From Luteolibacter arcticus (GTDB taxonomy: Bacteria; Verrucomicrobiota; Verrucomicrobiia; Verrucomicrobiales; Akkermansiaceae), in the NCBI RefSeq assembly GCF_025950235.1, contig NZ_JAPDDT010000009.1, forward strand, positions 124,001 to 188,000: 64,000 nt of DNA, read 5' to 3'. Every line of letters begins with the position of its first letter. Positions within the stretch are counted from its first letter, which is position 1. The notes under the pieces are model-generated. The model saw only the letters and a program-made list of their open reading frames with translations. It made no database searches and had not been told where the DNA came from. A program made the translations under genes and the position numbers. This document shows, piece by piece, positions 35,705 through 43,553 of this stretch.

Positions 35705-36751
35705 CTACTTCAAGATCACCAGCAACGGCCGGTGATCGCTCGCAGTGGCGACTTCGGGATCGTCGACGATCTTGCAACGATCCCACTCGACCGAGCGCCG
35801 CAGGGCATCGCTGACCATCACGTAATCGATCCGCGAATAGAGATCCTGGTAGTCCCAGTAGTGCGTCCAATATTCACCCCTTGAGTCTTTCAGGGCGATC
35901 ATCTGCAGCGAACGGGGGCTGTTCCCCGCCCCGCGGATCGCCTTCACGGCAGGGCTGTTGCGCGTGTCATTGAAGTCGCCGTAAACCACCAGCCGCGCCT
36001 TGGGGTCGTCGCGGAAGACGGCATCGATCTCGCGACGGAACAGGTGCGCTTCGTTCAAGCGCATTTCCTCCTGGTCGCCGTCCTGAGAGTCACGTTTGGA
36101 TTTCAGGTGCACGCCGAGAAACCGATAGGTGCCGGAGGGCGTAGCGATGGAAGCGTCGAGAATGCCGCGCTGCATATCGTATTCCCGCTTCATCGAGCGA
36201 TAGGTCAGGTTCTCGTGAAGGGCTGTCGCGCCAATGGGAAAGCGGGAAAGAATCGCGAGGCTGCGGACAGGATCCGCACCGCCAGTGAGATAGAAATGCG
36301 CCATCGGATGACCAGCCCGTTCCAAGTAGCCTTGGAGATCCTTCACGTCTTCCTCCGTGCCGATTTCGGAGACTCCGAGGATGTCGGGCTTCTGCCCGGC
36401 CAGCACCTTGGCCACCGCGAGGCGCTCCTTTTCCGGCTTCGGCCTGCCCTGCTGACTCTGGCCATCGACATAGCTGTCCATGGTCAGCCAGTTCTCCACA
36501 TTGAAGACGACGAAACGGACCGTCCCCTGCTCGATCGCGGCGACATCCGTGAACGGCGTGTCGGCAGACTTCGCCACCCGCGCCGGTGCCACCGGTTTCG
36601 GGGCGGGCTTGGCGGGGGCTTCTGCGGGCGGAGGCGGTGCCTGGGCCGCCCAATCCCCGGCCTGATCTTTCTTCTCGCAGCCGACCAGCGAAAAGAAAAA
36701 CGCCCCGAGTAACCCCGGGGCGATCTGGAACAGACGCTCGTGAAATTTCAC
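35705..36751 (-). CDS. Endonuclease/exonuclease/phosphatase family lipoprotein
   Basis: The 348-residue protein has a GTG start, a signal sequence with lipobox 'SLVGC' and an Ala/Pro linker (about residues 33-55). The EEP domain follows: 'VRFVVFNVENW' with the metal-binding Asn, 'PDILGVSEIGTEEDV' with the catalytic Glu, 'FLGVHLKSKRD', 'LVVYGDFNDTRNSP' and 'ATASDHRPLLVIL' with the final Asp-His. All key residues are present. It could cleave DNA, RNA or phosphoesters at the cell surface. The signal-peptide codons contain an intrinsic terminator, and the start lies 5 bases after the tatA stop. Confidence 0.85.
   Translation of the reverse strand: MKFHERLFQIAPGLLGAFFFSLVGCEKKDQAGDWAAQAPPPPAEAPAKPAPKPVAPARVAKSADTPFTDVAAIEQGTVRFVVFNVENWLTMDSYVDGQSQQGRPKPEKERLAVAKVLAGQKPDILGVSEIGTEEDVKDLQGYLERAGHPMAHFYLTGGADPVRSLAILSRFPIGATALHENLTYRSMKREYDMQRGILDASIATPSGTYRFLGVHLKSKRDSQDGDQEEMRLNEAHLFRREIDAVFRDDPKARLVVYGDFNDTRNSPAVKAIRGAGNSPRSLQMIALKDSRGEYWTHYWDYQDLYSRIDYVMVSDALRRSVEWDRCKIVDDPEVATASDHRPLLVILK
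36691..36722 (-). terminator. Intrinsic terminator inside the signal-peptide codons of the EEP gene
   Basis: On the minus strand CGCCCCG (36722-36716), an 8-base loop and CGGGGCG (36707-36701) are followed by TTTTTCTTTTC. It lies 35 bases past the tatA stop and would end the tatA transcript. The same bases encode the APGLLGAFFF signal peptide of the lipoprotein. A perfect 14-bp palindrome CGTGAAATTTCACG (36739-36752) covers the GTG start just upstream. Confidence 0.65.
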
Positions 36752-36756
36752 GCCGG

Positions 36757-36990
36757 TCAGGCCTTGTCGTGCACTTCCTTGCCGGCTGCTTCCTTGATCC
36801 GCACTTCGTCTTCCGAGCGAGTGATCTCATGCTCGAATTCTTCGCGGGCCTTCTTGAATTCACCCATGCTCTTGCCGAGACCGCGGGCGAGTTCAGGGAT
36901 CTTTTTCGCTCCGAAAAGGAGGAGGACGATCACGAAAATGATCATCATTTCTTGTCCGCCGAGGTTAAACATGGCGAGTGGCGTGTTCAT
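36757..36990 (-). CDS. tatA: Sec-independent protein translocase TatA/E
   Basis: The 77-residue protein has the TatA layout: a short N-terminus, one membrane helix ('GQEMMIIFVIVLLLFGAKK'), the amphipathic helix with 'IPELARGLGKSMGEFKKA' and a charged cytoplasmic tail. TatA assembles the pore that exports folded proteins with twin-arginine signals. The long frame from 37116 runs into the upstream region; ATG at 36990 (or 36972, MFNLGG) is the sensible start. The gene is divergent from hrpB. No tatB or tatC is in the window. Confidence 0.9.
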   Translation of the reverse strand: MNTPLAMFNLGGQEMMIIFVIVLLLFGAKKIPELARGLGKSMGEFKKAREEFEHEITRSEDEVRIKEAAGKEVHDKA

Positions 36991-37145
36991 GAGTTGGAGC
37001 GTAGGCCCCCCGTGGGCCGCTTGCAATGGGAATAACGGTCGCGGAAAGGCACCTCGTTCAACAAAATCATGAGCCCCGGTGATTGCTTCCCGGAAGGCGA
37101 GATTGGCGGTTTTCAATCCACTCTCCCGCCGCTATCGCACGGGGC

Positions 37146-39737
37146 GTGCGATTGCCGGTTCATGAAATCGAGGCCGACCTGAAAGCCGCCGTGGCCCGCG
37201 GCGAGCGCGACCGCGTGCTGCTGAAAGCCCCGACCGGCTCCGGCAAATCGACGGCCGTCCCCGGCATGCTCATGGACGCCGGAATTTCCGGAAAAATCCT
37301 CGTGATCGAGCCCCGCCGGATGGCCGCACGGCTGCTCGCCGGCTGGGTGGCGAAGCTTCGCGGTGCCCGGCTTGGCGGCGAAGTCGGCTACGCAGTGCGT
37401 TTCGACACGAATTACGGCCGCGACACCCGCCTGATCTACATGACGGACGGGGTCTTCCAGCGCTGGCTGCAGGAGGATTCCGCGCTAAAAGACGTTGGCG
37501 CGGTGGTTTTCGACGAATTCCACGAGCGCCGGCTGGCCGTGGACGTGGCACTTGGCCGCTGCCTCGACCTCCAGGAGGCCGCCCGTCCCGATCTGCGGGT
37601 TCTGGTCATGTCCGCCACCCTCGAAACCCGCGGACTAGCGGAGTATCTCGCTCCGGCTCAAATGCTTGAAGCGGGTGGCCGCACCTTCCCCATCGAAATC
37701 GCCTACCGCCCCGAGCGCCCGAAGGTGAACGACCGCCGCGGCGGCCCGCCGCAGGAAACGCCGGTCTGGGAACGCATCGCCACCGTCTGCAAGGACGCCC
37801 TCGCCCAGCCGGACGCCGGCGACGTGCTATGCTTCCTGCCTGGCATGCACGAGATCCGGAAAACGGTCGAAATCCTCGAAAACTCATCGTTTGCCCGCGG
37901 CCACGACATTTTCCCGCTGCACGGCGGCCTGCCACCCGCGGCGCAGGAGGCGGCGGTTTCACCGGGCAAACGGCCGAAGATCATCGTCTCGACGAATGTT
38001 GCCGAAACCTCGCTGACCATCGAGGGCGTGCGCACCGTGATCGACGCCGGTCTCGCCCGCGAGGCGAGCTTCGACCCGCGCCGGGGCATCGATACCCTGC
38101 TGGTTCGGAAAATTTCCCGCGCCTCTGCCGAGCAACGCGCCGGTCGTGCCGGCCGCACCGGTCCCGGGCGAGCCTTCCGGCTGTGGAGCGAAAGTGAGCA
38201 TAACCGCCGCGAGGCCTTCGACGCGCCCGAAGTCCGCCGCGTCGATCTCGCGGAAACCGTGCTCCTGCTGAAAGCCGCCGACATCCGGGACGTCCGCGAC
38301 TTCCGCTGGCTGGATGCCCCCCTGGAGGAAAGCCTGCTGCGCGCGGAGTCGCTGCTGCACGACCTCGGCGCGATCGATTCCATCGGCGATCTCACCGACG
38401 AAGGCCGGGCCATGGCCGCCCTGCCTTTGGAGCCGCGCTACTCGCGGCTGATGCTCGCGGGCGTCGAGCAAGGCTGCGTGGCCGAGATGGCATTCATCGC
38501 CGCGGCCGTGCAGGGCGAAGGGATCTTCGTGAACAAGCGCGGCGGGTTCGGCCGCAAGGATTTCGTCTTCAAGGACGACGCCAGCGATTTCGAAGCCGAG
38601 TGGCGTGCCTTCGATTCCGCCGCAGGGATGGACTTTCATCCCCAGCGCTGCGCTCCGCTCGGAGTCCACGGCCGCGGCGCCCGCGAAGTGGCACAAGGTT
38701 TCGACCGGCTGCGAAAACTCGCGCTCCAGCGCGGCTGGCCATGGGAAGACGTCGATTTCACCAAGCACCGTGAAGCGGTCGGACGCGCAATGCTGGCGTC
38801 CTTCAGCGACCGTCTGGCGGTGCGCTTCGGCGAGGCCACCCTCGCCTGCCGCGTGGTCCACAAGCGCAAGGGCAAACTGGATGAGGACAGCGCGGCGAAG
38901 AACGCCGCCGCCTTCGTCGCCGCCGAGATCACCGAGGTCGAGGGCCGCGACGTCACCGTCCAGCTCCGCCGCGCAACGGCCGTCGATCCGGCGTGGCTGA
39001 AAGAGCTCTTCCCCGACGACTTCACCCATACCGACGGCGCGGCCTACGATGAACCTCGTAGAAGAGTCGTCTCGCGGAAGGAGACCCGCTTTCGCGACCT
39101 CGTGCTGGAGTCGAAGGAAAGCGACCACGGCATCAATCTCGACGCCGCCGCCGAGATCCTGGCGGCGCGGGTGCTCTCCGGTGAACTGGTGCTGAAGCAC
39201 TGGGACGCCGCCGTGGACCAATGGTGCACGCGGCTTTCCTGCCTCGGCCAATGGATGCCGGACATGGAGCTGCCCGGCTGGACCGACGAGGATCGCGCCG
39301 CAGCGGTCGCACAAATCTGCCACGGAGCCGTCAGCTACAAGGACATCAAGGAGCGCCAGGTGTGGCCGGTGCTGCGTGAATGGCTCAGCCACACCCAACG
39401 CGCCGCCCTCGATTCCTATGCTCCCGAGCGCATCTCGCTGGCGAACGGCCAGAGCGCCAAGATCACCTACGAGCCCGGCAAGGACCCATGGATCGCGCTG
39501 CGGGTGCGCGACCTTTTCGGCGTATGGCAGACGCCAACCATCGCCGGCGGCCGCGTCCCGCTGCTCGTCCACATCTGCGCGCCGAACCATCGGCCGTGGC
39601 AAATGACCAAGGACCTCGCCAGCTTCTGGGCCGGTGGCTACACGCAGATGAAAAAGGACCTCGCCGGACGCTATCCGAAGCAGCCCTGGCCCGATGACCC
39701 GAAGGCCTGGCTTGCCGCCGGTGGCCAGAAACGCTGA
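37146..39737 (+). CDS. hrpB: ATP-dependent helicase HrpB
   Basis: The 863-residue protein is a DEAH-box helicase of the HrpB type. With GTG at 37146 as start, the Walker A 'APTGSGKST' has its Lys near residue 34, the Walker B is 'VVFDEFHERRLAVD' (DEFH near 123-126), and motif III is 'VMSATLET'. The second RecA domain has 'IIVSTNVAETSLTIEGV' and 'AEQRAGRAGRTGPG'. A helicase-associated winged helix and the HrpB C-terminal domain follow (to 'KQPWPDDPKAWL' at the end). It is cytosolic and probably acts on RNA; the physiological role of HrpB is poorly known. Confidence 0.92.
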   Translation: MRLPVHEIEADLKAAVARGERDRVLLKAPTGSGKSTAVPGMLMDAGISGKILVIEPRRMAARLLAGWVAKLRGARLGGEVGYAVRFDTNYGRDTRLIYMTDGVFQRWLQEDSALKDVGAVVFDEFHERRLAVDVALGRCLDLQEAARPDLRVLVMSATLETRGLAEYLAPAQMLEAGGRTFPIEIAYRPERPKVNDRRGGPPQETPVWERIATVCKDALAQPDAGDVLCFLPGMHEIRKTVEILENSSFARGHDIFPLHGGLPPAAQEAAVSPGKRPKIIVSTNVAETSLTIEGVRTVIDAGLAREASFDPRRGIDTLLVRKISRASAEQRAGRAGRTGPGRAFRLWSESEHNRREAFDAPEVRRVDLAETVLLLKAADIRDVRDFRWLDAPLEESLLRAESLLHDLGAIDSIGDLTDEGRAMAALPLEPRYSRLMLAGVEQGCVAEMAFIAAAVQGEGIFVNKRGGFGRKDFVFKDDASDFEAEWRAFDSAAGMDFHPQRCAPLGVHGRGAREVAQGFDRLRKLALQRGWPWEDVDFTKHREAVGRAMLASFSDRLAVRFGEATLACRVVHKRKGKLDEDSAAKNAAAFVAAEITEVEGRDVTVQLRRATAVDPAWLKELFPDDFTHTDGAAYDEPRRRVVSRKETRFRDLVLESKESDHGINLDAAAEILAARVLSGELVLKHWDAAVDQWCTRLSCLGQWMPDMELPGWTDEDRAAAVAQICHGAVSYKDIKERQVWPVLREWLSHTQRAALDSYAPERISLANGQSAKITYEPGKDPWIALRVRDLFGVWQTPTIAGGRVPLLVHICAPNHRPWQMTKDLASFWAGGYTQMKKDLAGRYPKQPWPDDPKAWLAAGGQKR

Positions 39738-39750
39738 ACTCTAACAAGCC

Positions 39751-40296
39751 GTGTGGAAAGTCGTCCTCATCCTCTCCTTGATCCCGCTGGTCGGCGCCTG
39801 CCTCGCCCGGCACTGGTTCTGGACGAAGGCGCGGATGGAAGGCCTGCGGCAGGACTGCGGAACCAGCGTGCGCGAACTCCGGGAACGGCTCGGCCTTCCC
39901 CCCGGTCGCCGCGGCAATGAGACCCACGCCGCGGCCCTGGGCAATGCCCTGAGGGAATGCGGGTTGGCGCTGCTAGAGAAGGAAGGCAACACCTTCGCCA
40001 AGGCACGGGTCAGCGGCTCCTTCCTCACCAAGGCCCTGCCGGCGCTCGTCCTGCTGGTGGCGGTGTTCGCCATCTTGTCGAAGCGCGTTCCTGCTGGCTG
40101 GGCGATAGCCGGAGCGGTCGGGACCGTGGCATTCTGGACGCTGGTGCGCCTGTCCGGCATGGCCGTCGAGTGGCGCGCCGTGGCGAAGGGAACCGAAGCC
40201 CTGAAGGCCAGCCGTGCCTTGAAGCGCGTGGCCGATGAGGATGAAGTCATCCGCTGCGCCAAGGCCAGCGTCTGGAGCACGGTGTGGCCGTTTTGA
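39751..40296 (+). CDS. Membrane protein of unknown function
   Basis: The 181-residue protein, with a GTG start 14 bases after hrpB, has three hydrophobic helices: 'VVLILSLIPLVGACLA' at the start and two in the middle ('ALPALVLLVAVFAIL', 'GWAIAGAVGTVAFWTLV'). The loop between them is cytosolic and Arg-rich, with 'TSVRELRERLGLPPGRRGN', and the C-terminus is helical ('AVAKGTEALKASRALKR'). The layout resembles a zinc-less neutral-protease family membrane protein, but no HExxH is present. No function can be assigned. It converges with the ABC transporter gene 1 base later. Confidence 0.6.
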   Translation: MWKVVLILSLIPLVGACLARHWFWTKARMEGLRQDCGTSVRELRERLGLPPGRRGNETHAAALGNALRECGLALLEKEGNTFAKARVSGSFLTKALPALVLLVAVFAILSKRVPAGWAIAGAVGTVAFWTLVRLSGMAVEWRAVAKGTEALKASRALKRVADEDEVIRCAKASVWSTVWPF

Positions 40297-40297
40297 T

Positions 40298-42019
40298 TCA
40301 AGCGGCTCCTTCGCCCCCGGCTGGTGTCACAGCCGTCTCCCGCCAGCTCCACGTCCCATCGGCGGCCAGCTCCAGCACGGCATCATAGCCGCTATCGGAA
40401 GACTTGCCGTTGCCAAAGACAATCGCCGCCACGCCGCGGCGGGCGATGACCTCGCGGACCCGGCGAAACTCATCCCCATCGAGCGCGGCGTCGAGATGGT
40501 CGAGGAAAATAAAATCGGGCTTTGTGAGGAGAGCGCGGGCAATCGCGAGGAATTGCCCATCGGTCAGGCTCAGTTCATCGTCCCACCGGCGCGGCGTGTC
40601 AAAATCCCGATCGCGAGACCCCGTCACATCGAGGCCGAGATCATCGATGAGGGCCATGATCTCGTGATCGGCGACCGCCGGAGCCCCCGGTGGCGTCAAC
40701 AGCTCGCGCAAGGAACCGGGCGGCAAGTACGGTTGCTCCAGTACAAAGGCCAGCTTCTCCGGAGGCGGGCGCTGGATGCTGCCGCTGCCCGCCTCGTGGA
40801 GACCGGCGGTGGCGTGGAACAACGCAGTCTTCGCCGCCGGATTCGGTCCGATGATCAATACATTGCGCTTCGCCTCGAAGGTGGCATCGAGGTCACGCAA
40901 CAGCAGGCGCTCATCCGTGTCCGATGCGCGCAGGCAGAGCTTCGAATAGACCAGGCGATCGGCATTCATTTGGCAGTCCAGGCAAGACCGGGAATTGCGG
41001 ATCGCTGCGTTCTCGGAGGCGTCCATCAGCTCGCTGAGGCGCGTGACCACCGAGGCATAGGAAGAGATCGATTGGAACTGCGTGATGATCAGCGAGAACG
41101 CGCCGACCAGCGTGGCGAACGCCATCGTCGATTGGCCGATCACCCCGAATTCAACGCCGCCGGCGATGAACATCGGCGCCACAAACAACACCGGGATCAA
41201 CTGGATCATGTAGTTGTAGCCGCCGGTGAAGAAATTCAGGTTGCGGTTCACCGCGACGATCTTGCGGAAGTTGAGAACAAGTTGATCGATGCGCGCACCC
41301 AGCCGCTCCTTCATCCGGGCCTCGTCGTGGGTGAAGGCAAGCCCCTCGGCCTTCTGGTGGACGTAGATGAGCTCGGAGCGGAAATCCGCCTCACGGTCGG
41401 ACTGCTGGTAGTTCAACCGGATCAACGGCCGCCCGAGCAAAATGGTCAGTGCCGAGCCAGTGGCAGCGTAGAGGACCGCCACCGCGAACAGCTTGGGACT
41501 GATCGACCAGAGCACTCCCGAGAACGAGATCGCGGTGAAGGTCCCGTTGAGAATCATCAGCATGAACGAAAGCGAGGTGCTGGTAAGCGCGCGGATGTCC
41601 TCGGTCATCCGCTGGTCCGGATTGGTAATCGACCCGGTTTCCTTGATGTGCAGGTAGATGTGCTGGTTCAGGTAGCCGCGGACGACCCGCTTGGTCTGCC
41701 ACTCGCGCCACAGCAATCCCAGGCGCTCCTCGCAAAAGCGGAAGAACACGGCCACCACGGTGGAGGCCGCAAACACGCCGACGTATCGCCATGCATGGCG
41801 GATGAAGCCCGCGCTATCCCGTCGCTCGATCGCCGAAAAGAAGTCGCGGCCGACGTAGCTGTTGAGCACGTTCATCCCGTTGATCGCGAGCATGAAGACC
41901 AGCAGTGCGGCGAGCAGCAGCCAAGCCTTGCCCCCCACCTTGGAACGAAGGAACGCCCACATCACCCGGCGCAGACGGCGCAGGATCTCACGAATGGCGA
42001 CGACTTTCTTCTCGGGCAT
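40298..42019 (-). CDS. YddA/SbmA-type ABC transporter with a degenerate ATPase domain
   Basis: The 573-residue protein has the ABC_membrane_2 transmembrane half of the YddA/SbmA-like family (residues 1-340; 'LNSYVGRDFFSAIERRD', 'NPDQRMTEDIRALTSTSLSF') and a nucleotide-binding half (345-573). In the latter the Walker A reads 'GPNPAAKTAL' (391-400, no Gly before Lys), the signature is 'LSLTDGQ' (483-489), the Walker B is 'FIFLDH' with His (508) for the catalytic Glu, and the H-loop His is Asn (537, 'VFGNG'). Q429 of the Q-loop is kept. Thus it can hardly hydrolyse ATP normally. The fold still looks intact, so it may be a non-hydrolysing or regulatory form. Confidence 0.85.
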   Translation of the reverse strand: MPEKKVVAIREILRRLRRVMWAFLRSKVGGKAWLLLAALLVFMLAINGMNVLNSYVGRDFFSAIERRDSAGFIRHAWRYVGVFAASTVVAVFFRFCEERLGLLWREWQTKRVVRGYLNQHIYLHIKETGSITNPDQRMTEDIRALTSTSLSFMLMILNGTFTAISFSGVLWSISPKLFAVAVLYAATGSALTILLGRPLIRLNYQQSDREADFRSELIYVHQKAEGLAFTHDEARMKERLGARIDQLVLNFRKIVAVNRNLNFFTGGYNYMIQLIPVLFVAPMFIAGGVEFGVIGQSTMAFATLVGAFSLIITQFQSISSYASVVTRLSELMDASENAAIRNSRSCLDCQMNADRLVYSKLCLRASDTDERLLLRDLDATFEAKRNVLIIGPNPAAKTALFHATAGLHEAGSGSIQRPPPEKLAFVLEQPYLPPGSLRELLTPPGAPAVADHEIMALIDDLGLDVTGSRDRDFDTPRRWDDELSLTDGQFLAIARALLTKPDFIFLDHLDAALDGDEFRRVREVIARRGVAAIVFGNGKSSDSGYDAVLELAADGTWSWRETAVTPAGGEGAA

Positions 42020-42131
42020 GACTTGGGTTCGACCGGCTGGTTCCTTCTAACCGATCAAACCGCCGATCACTACGCAATAAAGCATCGGTGGTCGAATCTG
42101 GAAGGCCGCTCTCCGGCCCCATCCCCTCCCC

Positions 42132-43553
42132 TCACAGCCCCTGCTTCGCCGACGAAATCGCGCCGGGCGACCACCCGCCACCGAGAGCCCGGTAGAGGCC
42201 GACCACCGCGAGGTACTCATTCAGCCGGATCCGCGCCAATTGGAGTTCCGTGGGGAAGAGTTCGAGCTGGGAGTCGAGGATCTCGAAGTAATTCGCACGC
42301 CCGGCGCTGTAGCGCTCCGTGGAGACCCCGACGGCCTCGTTGAGGGACGAGACGGCCTTCTCCTGCTCGGTGCGGGAAGCGGCGAATTTCTGCCGCGCGA
42401 CCAAGCTGTTCGAAACTTCGCCGAGGGCGACCAGCACGCGCTTCTCGTGGCTGAGCTTCGCCTCGTCAAAGGCCGCGCGGGCCTGGGCCTCCCGCGAGCG
42501 CAAGCGCCCGCCTTGGAAGATCGGACCCGAGATATTCGACGCGATCGACCACGCGTTGCCGACGCCATCGGTCAGGTCCGAGAGATCCGGGCTGACGCGC
42601 CCGGCGAAGGCGGTCAGGCCGATTCGCGGGTAGTAGTCGGCGATGACAGCGCCCACCTCGGCATTGGCGGCGCGGAGCAGTTGCTCGGACTGGCGGATGT
42701 CGGGGCGTCGCCGGATCATCTCCGACGGCAGCCCCGCGGGCACGCTCTGCTTGATTGCGCCATCGTCCAGCGAACCGCGCGACGTGACCGGCCCCGGCGC
42801 TCGCCCGGTGAGGATCGAGAGCTGGTTCTCCTTCTGTGCGATCAGACGCTCGATGTCCAGAATGAGCGCCGCGGCCTGGGCAGTGGCAGCGGTGGCTCGC
42901 GAAGTCTCGATCTTGGAAGCGATCCCCCCCTCCAGCCGGCTGGAGAACAGGTCGAAGCTCTTCTGAAACGAATCGCGCGTCCGGATGGAAATTTCCTTCT
43001 CGAGGTCCAGCTCCAGCAACTCGAAGTAGGCCTGCGCGACATCGCTGATCAGCGAGACGATGACTCCGCGCCGGGCCTCATCGGTGGCGAGGTAGCGAGC
43101 GAGGTCTGCCTCACTCAGACGGCGGATGCGGCCCCAGAAGTCCACTTCCCAAACCACCGAAAGCAACGCCGCAGCGTCGTCGGTCGTTCTTCCACCGGTG
43201 AAAGACGCACTCCCGCCGGCTTGATTCCGCCCGCGACTAGCACTCCCGCCGTAGTCCACCGTGGGCAATCCAAGCGAACGGGTCTGGTTCGCGATCTGCC
43301 GGGCCTGCTCGACGCGGGTAATAGCGATGCGCAGGTCGTGGTTATTCTTCAGCGCGTCGTTGATGAGCGACTGAAGCTTCGGGTCCTGATAGACCTTCCA
43401 CTACGGCAAGTCGGCGATCGATTGCGGACTCGCCTTGCTGTCGAAGCGAAACGCGACGGGCACACTCACCTCAGGTGACTCGAAGTCCGGACCCACATTG
43501 CAGCCACCGAGAAGGAAGGCGGCGACCAGTCAGGAAATGCGTAGGTCACGCAT
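42132..43553 (-). pseudogene. RND efflux outer-membrane factor (OprM/CusC-like), two in-frame stops
   Basis: The frame begins with ATG at 43553 and 'MRDLRIS', then TGA at 43530-43532, then 'LVAAFLLGGCNVGPDFESPE', and TAG at 43401-43403 just before 'WKVYQDPKLQSLI'. All other family features follow in the same frame: 'NNHDLRIAITRVEQARQIAN', 'WEVDFWGRIRRLSEADLARY' and the end 'LNEYLAVVGLYRALGGGW'. Intact homologues have Trp at the second site ('DLPWWK'). Both stops differ from TGG by one base, each a C-to-T on the plus strand. A downstream TTG could yield a protein lacking its signal peptide and lipid site, unlikely to work. The gene overlaps the RND permease by 8 bases. Confidence 0.85.
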
